Of a stretch of 64,000 nt of DNA, positions 53,690 to 63,686 are shown in pieces. Every line of letters begins with the position of its first letter. Position 1 is the stretch's first letter. This DNA comes from Blattabacterium cuenoti (GTDB taxonomy: Bacteria > Bacteroidota > Bacteroidia > Flavobacteriales > Blattabacteriaceae): contig NZ_CP060245.1 in NCBI RefSeq assembly GCF_014252455.1, positions 198,190-262,189 on the forward strand, read 5' to 3'. The notes under the pieces were generated by a model. It did no database searches. It was not told the DNA's origin and saw only the letters and a list, made by a program, of their open reading frames with translations. A program made the translations under genes and the position numbers.

Positions 53690-54007
53690 ATGAAAACGAA
53701 TCTTTATATTAAAGACATTCTAAAAGGTAAATTTTTAGTAAAAAAAAATGCCTATAGTAGTTGGAAGTTTATTGTTTTTATTACTGTACTATCTTTAATG
53801 AGCATTACTAGTTCACATATGATGGATATAAAAATTAGAAATATTACAAAAATTAATGAAGAAATAAAAGAATTGAAATCTGAATATGCAAATATTCATA
53901 GTCAATTTTTACAAATGCAATTAGAATCGTTTTTAAAAAAAAAATTATTAAATATTAATGGATTAAAAGATTTAGAAGATCCTCCATATGAATTAATTTT
54001 AAAATAA
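53690..54007 (+). CDS. ftsL: FtsL-like cell division protein
   Basis: Small bitopic membrane protein expected to bridge FtsQ and FtsW/FtsI at the septum. ATG 53690 gives 105 residues and avoids overlap with rsmH; an upstream ATG at 53648 is less likely. One membrane helix (about residues 27-45) is followed by a leucine-zipper-like coiled coil with IRNITKINEEIKELKSEYAN. The fold and its place between rsmH and ftsI give the name; the sequence itself is poorly conserved. Confidence 0.8.
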   Translation: MKTNLYIKDILKGKFLVKKNAYSSWKFIVFITVLSLMSITSSHMMDIKIRNITKINEEIKELKSEYANIHSQFLQMQLESFLKKKLLNINGLKDLEDPPYELILK

Positions 54008-54030
54008 AAAAAGATGGAGTAAAAAATAAA

Positions 54031-56004
54031 ATGAAACGAAAAAGATATATTTTATTATATAAATCTTATTTAATTGGTTTTTTGTTTTTTTTTATTGCAA
54101 TATTAATTATTTTTAATTTATTTCATATTCAAAATTATTCAGAAAAATATAAAAAATCTATTATAGAAAAAACCATTAGAACTAATTTAATAAAAGCTAA
54201 AAGAGGAAATATTTATGCTGCAGATAATAGTATTTTAGCTATGTCTATTATGAGATATGATATTCATATTGATTTTAGATCTATATCAGAAAAATTATTT
54301 AAAAACAATATTTTTTATTTATGTAATTCGTTGGAATATTTATTTAAAAAACCAAAATATTTTTTTTATAAAAAATTTCAATATGAAAAAAAAAAGGGAA
54401 ATAGATATTTTTTATTAGCAAAAAATTTAGATTATCCACATTTAAAAAAATTACGTAATCTTCCCATTTTTAATAAAGGACAAATACGGGGTGGTTTTAT
54501 TGTAGAAAAAAAAATATGTAGAATTCATCTATTAGAAAATATTGGAAAAAGAACATTAGGATATGATGATCATAGAGGAAAAGCTGGCTTAGAAGGAGCA
54601 TTTAGTAAATATCTTACAGGAAAAGATGGAAAACGTTTAGAACAACGTATCAGTTCTAAAATATGGAAAACATTAAAAAATGAAATTTATCCAGAAGATG
54701 GAAAAGATGTTTATTCTACAATAGATATCTATATACAAGATATAGCTTATAATGCCTTACTTAAAAAATTATCTATTTCACATGCAGATCACGGATGTGT
54801 TATTATAATGGAGGTAAAAAGTGGAGAAATTACGGCTATGATAAATTTAGAAAAAACTAAAAAAAATACTTATGAAGATTTAAGAAATTTTTCTGTATGG
54901 GAAGGGAGTGAACCTGGATCTACTTTTAAAACAATGGCAATTCTTGCCGCATTAGAAGATAAAAAAATAGACATAGATATGATTGTCAATACAAAAGATG
55001 GAGTTTTAAACTTAAAAGGAAAAAAAATACGAGATAATCATTATGGAGGATATGGAGAAATAAATCCTAAACAGATTTTAGAACTTTCTTCTAATGTTGG
55101 AATAGCAAAAATTATTTATGATAATTATAAAGAAAATCCAAAAAAATTTATAGAACATTTATGTAAATGGAAATTAGATAAAAAAATAGGAATAGATATT
55201 CCAGGAGAAAGTAGACCTTTTATTCCTAAACCTGGAAAAAAAAATTGGAGCAGTATTACACTCCCATGGATGACTTTTGGATATAATATAAAACTCACTC
55301 CTTTACAAATTCTTACTTTTTATAATGCTATTGCTAACAAAGGAAAAATGATTAAACCTATTTTTATTAGAGAAATTAAATTACATGGAAAAATTATCAA
55401 AAAATATACTACTCCTATGGTCATGAATCCTTCTATATCTGATGCAGAATCTTTAAAAAAAATTCAAAATATGTTAGAAGGTGTTGTTAAAAATGGAACA
55501 GCAAAAAAATATTATCATTCAAAATATCCTTATGCAGGAAAAACTGGAACTACACAGTTAGATTATTGGAAAAAAGGTAAACCTATCTCTTATAATAGTT
55601 CTTTTGTCGGATATTTTCCTGCTAATAATCCAAAATATTCTTGTATTGTTGTTATTTCAAAACCAGAAAAAGGATATTACGGAATAGAAGTAGCCGTTCC
55701 AGTTTTTGATAAAATAGCTAGAGCCATATATCCAAAAATAGGAAAAAAAAATTTTTATAATAAAAAAAAAAAAAATATTGATTTTTTAAAAAAAATTAAA
55801 GAATATCAATACAAAAATTATTTTTTTTATAAAAAAACCATGCCGAATCTTATTTCTATTCCTGGAAAAGAAATTATTCCTTTATTAGAAAATGAAGGCT
55901 ACAATATAAAATATCAAGGTATAGGAAAAGTGATTACTCAGTCTGTTCCCCCAGGAAATCAATTGAAAAAAAATCAAAAAATTTTTTTGAAATTAGAAGA
56001 ATGA
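54031..56004 (+). CDS. ftsI: Division-specific penicillin-binding protein (FtsI/PBP3-like) with PASTA domain
   Basis: Septal peptidoglycan transpeptidase. Of 657 residues, an N-terminal anchor helix (about 11-30) is followed by the PBP dimerisation domain (AKRGNIYAADNSILA). The transpeptidase has catalytic Ser297 in PGSTFK, SSN at 353-355 and KTGT at 504-507. A C-terminal PASTA domain (about 605-657: MPNLISIPGKEIIPLLENEG, ITQSVPPGNQL) closes the protein. A 14-A run at 55762-55775 lies in the linker, in frame. The stop overlaps murE by 4 bases. Confidence 0.95.
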   Translation: MKRKRYILLYKSYLIGFLFFFIAILIIFNLFHIQNYSEKYKKSIIEKTIRTNLIKAKRGNIYAADNSILAMSIMRYDIHIDFRSISEKLFKNNIFYLCNSLEYLFKKPKYFFYKKFQYEKKKGNRYFLLAKNLDYPHLKKLRNLPIFNKGQIRGGFIVEKKICRIHLLENIGKRTLGYDDHRGKAGLEGAFSKYLTGKDGKRLEQRISSKIWKTLKNEIYPEDGKDVYSTIDIYIQDIAYNALLKKLSISHADHGCVIIMEVKSGEITAMINLEKTKKNTYEDLRNFSVWEGSEPGSTFKTMAILAALEDKKIDIDMIVNTKDGVLNLKGKKIRDNHYGGYGEINPKQILELSSNVGIAKIIYDNYKENPKKFIEHLCKWKLDKKIGIDIPGESRPFIPKPGKKNWSSITLPWMTFGYNIKLTPLQILTFYNAIANKGKMIKPIFIREIKLHGKIIKKYTTPMVMNPSISDAESLKKIQNMLEGVVKNGTAKKYYHSKYPYAGKTGTTQLDYWKKGKPISYNSSFVGYFPANNPKYSCIVVISKPEKGYYGIEVAVPVFDKIARAIYPKIGKKNFYNKKKKNIDFLKKIKEYQYKNYFFYKKTMPNLISIPGKEIIPLLENEGYNIKYQGIGKVITQSVPPGNQLKKNQKIFLKLEE

Positions 56005-57476
56005 AAAAATTATTAAAATATACTTTAAAAAAAGTCCCTATATTAAAAATAATAGGTGAAAATACTGAAAAATATATAGAAGGGATATCAATACATTCTA
56101 AATATGTCCGAAAAAATATGATTTTTGTAGCTTGTAAAGGAAAAATAAAAAATGGACATCAATTTATTATAGAATCTATAGTAAAAGGAGCTAATACTAT
56201 TATTTGTGAAATACTTCCCCCTATTATATATTCAAATATAACCTATATACTTGTAAAAAAAACCATAGAAGCTTTAGGATTGATTTCTTCTAATTTTTAT
56301 GATCATCCTACAAAAAAAATAAAATTAGTAGGAATTACAGGTACAAATGGAAAAACATCTGTAGCCAGTATACTTCATAAATTATTTTATAAAATGGGAG
56401 AAAAAACTATTCTAATTTCTACTATAGGTATTCAAATTATGTCGAATAAATTTATTAATCTATATAATACTACTCCAAATATAGTAGAAATTAATAAATA
56501 TTTAAATTTATCGATAAAAAAAGGATGTAAATATGCATTTATGGAAGTTAGTTCGCATGGAATTCATCAAAAAAGAATTTTTGGGTTATTTTTTACAGGA
56601 GGAGTATTTACTAATATTACACATGATCATTTAGATTATCATCAATCTTTTGATAATTATCTCTATATTAAAAGATCTTTTTTTAAAAATTTTTTATCTA
56701 AAAAAGCTTTTGCATTAATTAATTCAGATGATAAAAATTCAAAAAAAATTATAAAAAATAGTTTAGCTAAAACTTATTTTTATGGAATTCAAAAAAAAGC
56801 AAATTTTAGTATTAAAATTTTGAAAAAAAATTTACATGGAACTAAATTATTATTGAATGGCCATCAGTTTTTTACTTTTTTAATAGGAGAATTTAATGTG
56901 TATAATTTATTAGCTAGTTATGTAACAGCTAAATTATTGGGTAAAAAAGAATCTGAAATATTAAAAATAATCAATACAATAAAACCTATCAAAGGACGTT
57001 TTGAAAAATTTTTTTCTTATTCTGGAATTCGTATTATTGTAGATTACGCACATAATCCAAATGGAATAAAAACTGTTTTAAATACCATTAAAGAAATAAA
57101 AAAAAAAGAAGAAAGATTAATTTGTGTGATAGGTTGTGGAGGTAATAGAGATATCAAAAAACGTTCTTTAATGGGAAAAATTGTTTATGAAATATGTGAT
57201 ATATCTATTTTTACATCAGATAATCCTAGAGAAGAAAATCCTGAAAAAATATTAATAGATATGAAAAATTTTATATCATCTATTCATAAAGAGACTATCA
57301 AAATAATTTTAAATAGAAAAAAAGCCATTCAAACCGCTATTAAAATAGCAAAAAAAAAAGATATTATTCTTATAGCAGGAAAAGGACATGAAAATTATCA
57401 AGAAATTAAAGGAATACGTTATCCTTTTGACGATATGAAAATTGTTAAAGCTTTATTAAAAAAAACTATTTATTGA
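56001..57476 (+). CDS. murE: UDP-MurNAc-L-Ala-D-Glu:meso-DAP ligase
   Basis: Adds the third residue of the peptidoglycan stem. The 491 residues show the ATP loop VGITGTNGKTSVASIL, TTPNIVEI, FMEVSSHGIHQKRI, THDHLDYHQSFDNY, DYAHNPNGIKTVL and TSDNPREENPEKI. The DNPR motif indicates meso-diaminopimelate rather than lysine, in agreement with dapF. AGKGHENYQEI is near the C terminus. Start overlaps the ftsI stop. Confidence 0.96.
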   Translation: MKKLLKYTLKKVPILKIIGENTEKYIEGISIHSKYVRKNMIFVACKGKIKNGHQFIIESIVKGANTIICEILPPIIYSNITYILVKKTIEALGLISSNFYDHPTKKIKLVGITGTNGKTSVASILHKLFYKMGEKTILISTIGIQIMSNKFINLYNTTPNIVEINKYLNLSIKKGCKYAFMEVSSHGIHQKRIFGLFFTGGVFTNITHDHLDYHQSFDNYLYIKRSFFKNFLSKKAFALINSDDKNSKKIIKNSLAKTYFYGIQKKANFSIKILKKNLHGTKLLLNGHQFFTFLIGEFNVYNLLASYVTAKLLGKKESEILKIINTIKPIKGRFEKFFSYSGIRIIVDYAHNPNGIKTVLNTIKEIKKKEERLICVIGCGGNRDIKKRSLMGKIVYEICDISIFTSDNPREENPEKILIDMKNFISSIHKETIKIILNRKKAIQTAIKIAKKKDIILIAGKGHENYQEIKGIRYPFDDMKIVKALLKKTIY

Positions 57477-57492
57477 AAATCATCAAATAGGT

Positions 57493-58683
57493 ATGATAAT
57501 TATTCCTATTTTTTTTCAATATTTTTTTCCTTATTTAATTAATTCTCTTTTTGTTAGAGCTATAATCTCTTTTATTTTATCCATTGGTATAGCTTTGTTT
57601 TTGAATAAAAAAATGATATTTTGGAATGATAAAAAAAAACATATAAGAGAACATATCCGAGATATTGGAATTATAGGACAAAAAGAAAAAGAAGGGACTC
57701 CTACAATGGGAGGAATTATTATTATCATTTCTGCATTAATTCCTACAGTAATTTTTTCTATTTTTAATATATATATAATTATCCTGATTATAACTACATT
57801 ATGGATGGGATTAATTGGATTTATAGATGATTATATTAAAATAAAATATCATAAAAATGGACTTAGTGTATTTGGGAAAATATTAGGTCAAATAATTTTA
57901 GGAATTTTTATCGGAACGACCATGTCTTTTCATAAAAAAATTTTTCCAATTAAAGAATTATCTCATCATGAATATGCAAAAAAACATTTCTACAAAAAAG
58001 AAGATAGATTTAAAACTACTCTTCCGATTTTTAGTAAAAAAAAGGAATTTAATTACACATATATTTTAAGTTGGTATAATAAACAATGGAAAAAATATGT
58101 TTGGATAATTTTTATTCCTATAGTAGTTATTATTATTATATCCGTATCCAATGGCGCCAATTTAACTGATGGAATAGATGGTTTAACCGCTGGAATTTCT
58201 TCTATAATTTTCGTTACTTTATCTATATTTACCTTTCTTTCTAGTAAAAAAATTTATTCTGATTATTTTCATTGTATCTATATTCCTAATATAGGAGAAA
58301 TACTTATATTTTCTTTTTCGTTTTTAGGATCTTTAATTGGGTTTCTTTGGTATAATATTTATCCAGCAAAAATTTTTATGGGAGATACTGGAAGTTTAAC
58401 GATAGGAAGTGTCATATCAGTTATATCCATAATACTTAAAAAAGAATTAATTATTCCTATTTTATGTGGTATTTTTTTAATAGAAAATTTATCAGTTATA
58501 GTCCAAGTATGGTATTTTAAATATTCTAAAAAAAAATATGGAATAGGAAAAAGAATTTTTCTTATGGCTCCTTTACATCATCATTTTCAAATGATAGGGT
58601 ATCATGAAAATAAAATATTTAATTTTTTTTTCATTCTACAAATGATTCTTTCTATAGTAGTTTTTATTTTAATAATTATATGA
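57493..58683 (+). CDS. mraY: Phospho-MurNAc-pentapeptide transferase (lipid I synthase)
   Basis: Integral membrane enzyme transferring the MurNAc-pentapeptide to undecaprenyl phosphate. The 396 residues (E. coli 360) have about ten helices. KEGTPTMGGIIIIIS is near residue 60, GFIDDYIKIKYHKNGL near 110 and SNGANLTDGIDGLTAG near 220; IFMGDTGSLTIG and PLHHHFQMIGYHENKI lie towards the C terminus. An extra loop at about 155-195 (KELSHHEYAKKHF) accounts for the greater length and occurs in other Bacteroidetes. murD overlaps the stop by 4 bases. Confidence 0.97.
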   Translation: MIIIPIFFQYFFPYLINSLFVRAIISFILSIGIALFLNKKMIFWNDKKKHIREHIRDIGIIGQKEKEGTPTMGGIIIIISALIPTVIFSIFNIYIIILIITTLWMGLIGFIDDYIKIKYHKNGLSVFGKILGQIILGIFIGTTMSFHKKIFPIKELSHHEYAKKHFYKKEDRFKTTLPIFSKKKEFNYTYILSWYNKQWKKYVWIIFIPIVVIIIISVSNGANLTDGIDGLTAGISSIIFVTLSIFTFLSSKKIYSDYFHCIYIPNIGEILIFSFSFLGSLIGFLWYNIYPAKIFMGDTGSLTIGSVISVISIILKKELIIPILCGIFLIENLSVIVQVWYFKYSKKKYGIGKRIFLMAPLHHHFQMIGYHENKIFNFFFILQMILSIVVFILIII

Positions 58684-60053
58684 AAAAAAATTTAATAGTT
58701 ATATTAGGTGGAGGAGAAAGTGGAGTAGGAGCTGCTTTATTAGCTAAAAAAATGGGGTTAAATATATTTGTATCCGATTCTGGTATTATTTTACAAAGGA
58801 ATAAAAGAATTTTAATAGAAAATAGAATTCCTTTTGAAGAAAAGGGACATACAAACAGTTTAATTTTTAAAGCTAAAAAAGTAATAAAAAGTCCTGGTAT
58901 TTCTAGAAATAACTCATTAATAAAAAAAATAAATTTATTTGGAATACCAATAATTTCTGAATTAGAATTTGGAAAAACTTATCTTAATAATTCTTATATC
59001 ATTAGTATTACAGGAAGTAATGGAAAGACGACCACTACTTCCATAGTTTATAAAATACTAAAAAAAGCAGGTCTTCATGTAGGAATAGCAGGAAATATTG
59101 GACGTAGTTTTTCCAAAGAAGTTTTGAAAAAAAAAGATATTTATGTATTAGAAATTAGTAGTTTTCAACTAGATGATTGTTTAAAATTTCGTTCCAATAT
59201 TTCCGTATTATTAAATATTCAAAGAGATCATTTGAATAGATATAATAATATTGAAGATTATACTTATTCTAAATTTAAAATTGCTATTCATAAAAATAAA
59301 GAAGATATTTTAATTTATAATCATGATGATCCTATCATTAGAAAAGGATTGAAAAAATATCAAATAGGATCCAATAATTGTATCCCTTTTTCTATTAATG
59401 AAGAATTATATATAGGAGCTTATATAAAGTATAATAATATATTTATTCGTCATAAAGGACATCAAGAAATATGTTTTTTAAATATAGAAAAAATACCTTT
59501 AAAAGGAGATCATAATATTTATAATATATTAGCGTCTGTCCTGATCTCCGAAATATTAAATATTAATAAAAAATTTATTAAACAGACTTTATTATATTTT
59601 CCAATTTTAGAACATCGTATGGAAAAAGTATTAAATATAAATGGAGTAGAATTTATTAATGATTCTAAAGCTACTAATGTGAATGCCGTTTTTTATGCAT
59701 TAAAAAGTTTAAGTTCTCCTATTATATGGATTGCTGGAGGTAAAGATAAAGGAAATGATTATAGAGAGATTTTTTACTTAGTTAAAAAAAAAGTAAAAGC
59801 TATTATTTTTTTAGGAAAAAAAAATAAAAAATTTATTAATTGTTTTCAAAATATTATTTCTATTATTAGAGAAACAGAAAATATTAAAAAAGCTGTTCGT
59901 ATGGCATATATATTATCTATTCCTGGAGATAATATTCTTTTTTCTCCTTCCGGTTCTAGTTTTGATCTTTTTAAAGATTATAAAGAAAGAGGTATGAAAT
60001 TTAAAAAAGAAGTAAGAAAGCTTTTCTATGAAAAAAATAGATATTTTTTTTAA
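58680..60053 (+). CDS. murD: UDP-MurNAc-L-alanine:D-glutamate ligase
   Basis: Adds D-Glu supplied by MurI. The 457 residues show VILGGGESGVGAALLAKK, KSPGISRNN, the ATP loop ITGSNGKTTTTSIVY, AGNIGRSF, LEISSFQLDDC, NIQRDHLNRYN, FINDSKATNVNAV and LFSPSGSSFDLFKDY. The gene overlaps mraY by 4 bases and ftsW by 26 bases. Confidence 0.96.
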   Translation: MKKNLIVILGGGESGVGAALLAKKMGLNIFVSDSGIILQRNKRILIENRIPFEEKGHTNSLIFKAKKVIKSPGISRNNSLIKKINLFGIPIISELEFGKTYLNNSYIISITGSNGKTTTTSIVYKILKKAGLHVGIAGNIGRSFSKEVLKKKDIYVLEISSFQLDDCLKFRSNISVLLNIQRDHLNRYNNIEDYTYSKFKIAIHKNKEDILIYNHDDPIIRKGLKKYQIGSNNCIPFSINEELYIGAYIKYNNIFIRHKGHQEICFLNIEKIPLKGDHNIYNILASVLISEILNINKKFIKQTLLYFPILEHRMEKVLNINGVEFINDSKATNVNAVFYALKSLSSPIIWIAGGKDKGNDYREIFYLVKKKVKAIIFLGKKNKKFINCFQNIISIIRETENIKKAVRMAYILSIPGDNILFSPSGSSFDLFKDYKERGMKFKKEVRKLFYEKNRYFF

Positions 60054-61185
60054 AAAATATATCAAAGGAGATAGATATTTATGGGCATTTATTAGTTTAT
60101 TAGCATTATTTTCTTTTTTACCAGTTTATTCTGCAAGTACAAATTTAGTTACTACATATGGAGGGAATAATACCGTTTTTAGTTATTTATTCAAACATAC
60201 TATTTTTTTAATAATTGGTTTTTGTATCCTTTTTTTTACTCAGTTTATAGATTATAAATATTTTTATCGGTTGTCTATATTTTCAATTCCCATAATATTC
60301 ATTTTGCTAATTTTTACAATTTTACAGGGTAAAACATTCAATGGGGTAAATGCTTCTCGTTGGTTACATATTCCCATTATTAATATATCTTTTCAAACTT
60401 CTAGTATTGCTGGATTAGTTCTTTTTATTTACTGTTCTAAATTTTTATCTAAAAAAAAGAAAGAACGTCTGAATTTTATTCAGACGTTCTTTCCCTTAAT
60501 TTTTCCTATATTTTTTATTATTGGATTAATATTCCCATCTAATGGATCTACCGCAATTATTGTTTTTATTTCTGTTTTAATTATTCTTTTTATAGGAGGG
60601 TATCCATTTATAGGAGTAATAGGTATATTATTGATGGGGATATTATCTGCAGGAATATATATTTATTATGTAATACAATGGAGTGAAAAAAATCCCATGA
60701 GTAATAGAGTTTATACATGGAAAAGTCGTATAGAAAATTTTTTATATAATGACTCTGAAGAAACTTATCAAATGAAACAATCTAAAACTGCTATTGTATT
60801 AGGAAATACATTTGGTCGTGGACCTGGGAAAAGTGTTTTAAAGGCTTTCCTTCCACAATCTTCTTCAGATTTTATTTATGCTATTATTATAGAAGAATAT
60901 GGATCTATTGGTGGAGTTATACTTTTATTTATTTATCTTCTTATTTTACTTAGAATTATGATTATTGCTACTAAAGTACAAAATTATTTTTGTACTTTAT
61001 TGGTCCTTTCTGTTGGTTTACCTATTATTAATCAAGCACTTATTCATATGGGGATTGCTGTTGGTTTATTTCCTGTAACAGGACAAACTTTACCACTTAT
61101 TAGCGCTGGAGGTACTTCTATGTGGGTTACTTTTTTTAGTTTTGGAATAATATTAAGTGTAAGTAGAATGATTTATGATTCATAA
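60028..61185 (+). CDS. ftsW: Septal peptidoglycan polymerase FtsW (SEDS family)
   Basis: Polytopic SEDS glycosyltransferase partnered with FtsI. The 385 residues form about ten helices. SASTNLVTTYGG is near 36, NGVNASRWLHIP near 106, and the later QSKTAIVLGNTFGRGPGKS, LPQSSSDFIYAIIIEEYG and GQTLPLISAGGTSMW are family hallmarks. A loop after the fourth helix (KKKERLNFIQTFFP, about residues 145-158) is encoded by a perfect 16-bp inverted repeat. The start overlaps murD by 26 bases. Confidence 0.95.
   Translation: MKKIDIFFKKYIKGDRYLWAFISLLALFSFLPVYSASTNLVTTYGGNNTVFSYLFKHTIFLIIGFCILFFTQFIDYKYFYRLSIFSIPIIFILLIFTILQGKTFNGVNASRWLHIPIINISFQTSSIAGLVLFIYCSKFLSKKKKERLNFIQTFFPLIFPIFFIIGLIFPSNGSTAIIVFISVLIILFIGGYPFIGVIGILLMGILSAGIYIYYVIQWSEKNPMSNRVYTWKSRIENFLYNDSEETYQMKQSKTAIVLGNTFGRGPGKSVLKAFLPQSSSDFIYAIIIEEYGSIGGVILLFIYLLILLRIMIIATKVQNYFCTLLVLSVGLPIINQALIHMGIAVGLFPVTGQTLPLISAGGTSMWVTFFSFGIILSVSRMIYDS
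60459..60493. repeat. Perfect 16-bp hairpin inside the ftsW coding region
   Basis: The arm GAAAGAACGTCTGAAT (60459-60474) is exactly repeated in reverse complement at 60478-60493, with loop TTT. It includes codons CTG, CAG and ACG, which are uncommon in this AT-rich sequence. No T-run follows, so it is not a terminator. Confidence 0.9.
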
Positions 61186-61187
61186 TT

Positions 61188-62297
61188 ATGAAGAATAATT
61201 CAATAAAAAAAATAATTATTAGTAGTGGAGGAACTGGAGGTCATATTTATCCAGGGATAGCTATAGCTGATAAACTTAAAAAAAATATTCCAACAGTAGA
61301 TATTTTATTTATTGGATCTAAAAAACACATGGAAATGCAAGAAATTCCTAAATTTGGATATAAAATTGAAAAAATTTGTATTTCAGGTGGAAAAAATAAA
61401 TTTTTTTCTATAAAAGTATTGATTTTATTAATAGAATTGATCTATAGTTTTTTTTTAGTTAAAAAAATTATAAAAAAATTTTCTCCAGATATAGTTATTG
61501 GAACGGGGGGTTTCGTGAGTTTTCCAACTATATATGCTGCTAAAAAAAAAAAAATACCGATTCTCCTTCAAGAACAAAATTCTTTTCCTGGATGGACTAA
61601 TAGAAAATTTTCTCATTATGCTAAAAAAATTTGTATTGCTTATGAAGAAGCAAAAAAATATTTTCCAAAAGAAAAAACGATAGTAACTGGAAATCCAGTA
61701 AGATATGAAATTATAAAAAAAAAGAATAGTAAAGAAAAAGCTTGTATTCATTTAGGATTAAAAATAGATAGACCTATTATTTTATCTATAGGAGGAAGTC
61801 AAGGATCTAATAGTATCAATAATGCTTGGATGAAAGGATTAAAAAAATTAATAGATTTAGATATACAACTCATTTTACAAGTAGGAAAAATAGATATTCA
61901 TACAATTGCAAAAAATAGGTTTTCCCATCATAAAAATTTTATTTTCATGGAATTTATTGAAGATATTTCCATGTGTTATGCAGCAGCAGATATCATTGTA
62001 TCTAGAGCTGGTGCTTTAACTATATCAGAAGTCTGTTTAATAGGAAAACCTTCTATATTAATTCCTTTTCCTTGGTCTTCTGATGATCATCAAAATAAAA
62101 ATGCTAAAATTTTGGAGGAAAAAGAGGCCGCTTTAATAATTAAAAATGAGGAAATAGAAAAAAAATTAGTAGATTCTACTATCAAACTACTTAATGATTC
62201 TATAAAAAAAAAAAAAATGAGTAAAAATATTTTACAATTAGGAAAACCTGAAGCAACAAACGATATTGTTAAAGAAATTTTACAAATTATTTTATGA
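61188..62297 (+). CDS. murG: UDP-GlcNAc:lipid I N-acetylglucosaminyltransferase
   Basis: Makes lipid II at the inner face of the membrane. The 369 residues show the first glycine loop SSGGTGGHIYPGIAIAD, VIGTGGFVSFPTIYAA, LLQEQNSFPGWTNRKFS, TGNPVRYEI, SIGGSQGSNSINNAW, SRAGALTISEV and PFPWSSDDHQNKNAKIL. In-frame A-runs of 13 (61542-61554) and 14 (62204-62217) are possible slippage sites. It overlaps murC by 4 bases. Confidence 0.96.
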   Translation: MKNNSIKKIIISSGGTGGHIYPGIAIADKLKKNIPTVDILFIGSKKHMEMQEIPKFGYKIEKICISGGKNKFFSIKVLILLIELIYSFFLVKKIIKKFSPDIVIGTGGFVSFPTIYAAKKKKIPILLQEQNSFPGWTNRKFSHYAKKICIAYEEAKKYFPKEKTIVTGNPVRYEIIKKKNSKEKACIHLGLKIDRPIILSIGGSQGSNSINNAWMKGLKKLIDLDIQLILQVGKIDIHTIAKNRFSHHKNFIFMEFIEDISMCYAAADIIVSRAGALTISEVCLIGKPSILIPFPWSSDDHQNKNAKILEEKEAALIIKNEEIEKKLVDSTIKLLNDSIKKKKMSKNILQLGKPEATNDIVKEILQIIL

Positions 62298-63682
62298 ATT
62301 TTAAAAAAATTGAGGCTTTATACTTTATAGGAATAGGAGGGATCGGGATGAGTTCATTAGCCATATATTTTCATTCTATGGGTAAAAAAGTTTATGGATA
62401 TGATAGATATAGAACACTTTTAACATATAAATTAGAACAAAAAGGAATTTTCATTCATTATCATGATAATATCAATCTTTTACCTAAATGGATCCATTCT
62501 ACTAAATGCTTAATTATTTATACCCCAGCAATTCAAACAGAAAATAATAAACAATGGAATTTTATAAAAAAATATGGAAAAAATATCAAAAAACGTTCTC
62601 AAGTATTAGGTTTAATTACAAAAAATAAAATTTGTATAGCTATAGGAGGAACACATGGTAAAACAACTACTTGTACTTTATTAGGCCATATATTATATAG
62701 TACTGGAAAAAAATTTACCGCTTTTTTAGGGGGAATATCTGAAAATTATCAATCTAATATTATTTTAAATGGAACGGATTTTTTTTTGGTAGAAGCAGAC
62801 GAATTTGACCAATCTTTTTTATATTTATCTCCAAATATAGCATGTATTACGTCTTTAGATCAAGATCATATAGATACTTATCCTAAAAAAGAAACCTTGA
62901 TTCAGGCATATGTCAAATTTTCCCATAAAATCAAAAATCCTTATAAAAAAATTTTTCTTTGTAAAGAAGAATCTTTTCCATATAATATTAAAAACGCTAT
63001 ATATTATTCTATAGGAAAAAATGTAGATAAAGATAATTATTATTCGAATCATCTTACTATAAAAGAAGATCAATGGTATTTTGATTTTCATACTCCAAAA
63101 GAAACATGGAAATCTTTACCATTACCTATTCCAGGAAAACATAATTTAAAAAATGTAACAGCTGCATTAGCTATATCTGATTATTTAAAAATTAATCATG
63201 AAGATATTAGAAAATCCTTATTTTTATTTAAAGGGATTAAAAGAAGATATTCTATCCATTATAAATCTAAAAAAAAAATATATATAGATGATTATGCTCA
63301 TCATCCTACAGAAATTAACGCACTAATTAGTACACTTAGAAAGTGTTACCCATATAAAAAAATATTAGGTATTTTTCAACCACATTTATTTAGTAGAACC
63401 AAATTTTTTGAAAAAAATTTTGCAAAAAGTTTAGAAAAATTAGACCTTTTAATTTTATTAGATATTTATCCAGCTAGAGAATTACCTATTGATGGAATTA
63501 GTTCTCATTATTTATTAGATAAAATCAAAATGAATTATCAAAATAAAGAAGTATCTACTATCGAAAAAGTTTTAGAAAAGATTGAAAAAAAAAAATTTGA
63601 TATTATACTTACAATAGGTGCGGGTAATATTGATTCTTTAATTATTCCAATAAAAAAATGGTTATATAAAAAATATGGATAA
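62294..63682 (+). CDS. murC: UDP-MurNAc:L-alanine ligase
   Basis: First amino-acid addition to UDP-MurNAc. The 462 residues show YFIGIGGIGMSSLAIYF, the GYDRY loop, YTPAIQTEN, the ATP loop AIGGTHGKTTTCTLLGH, VEADEFDQSFLYL, DQDHIDTYPKK, GKHNLKNVTAALA, YIDDYAHHPTEINAL and FQPHLFSRTKFF. The start overlaps murG by 4 bases. ftsQ follows after 4 bases. Confidence 0.96.
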   Translation: MNFKKIEALYFIGIGGIGMSSLAIYFHSMGKKVYGYDRYRTLLTYKLEQKGIFIHYHDNINLLPKWIHSTKCLIIYTPAIQTENNKQWNFIKKYGKNIKKRSQVLGLITKNKICIAIGGTHGKTTTCTLLGHILYSTGKKFTAFLGGISENYQSNIILNGTDFFLVEADEFDQSFLYLSPNIACITSLDQDHIDTYPKKETLIQAYVKFSHKIKNPYKKIFLCKEESFPYNIKNAIYYSIGKNVDKDNYYSNHLTIKEDQWYFDFHTPKETWKSLPLPIPGKHNLKNVTAALAISDYLKINHEDIRKSLFLFKGIKRRYSIHYKSKKKIYIDDYAHHPTEINALISTLRKCYPYKKILGIFQPHLFSRTKFFEKNFAKSLEKLDLLILLDIYPARELPIDGISSHYLLDKIKMNYQNKEVSTIEKVLEKIEKKKFDIILTIGAGNIDSLIIPIKKWLYKKYG

Positions 63683-63686
63683 ATAA

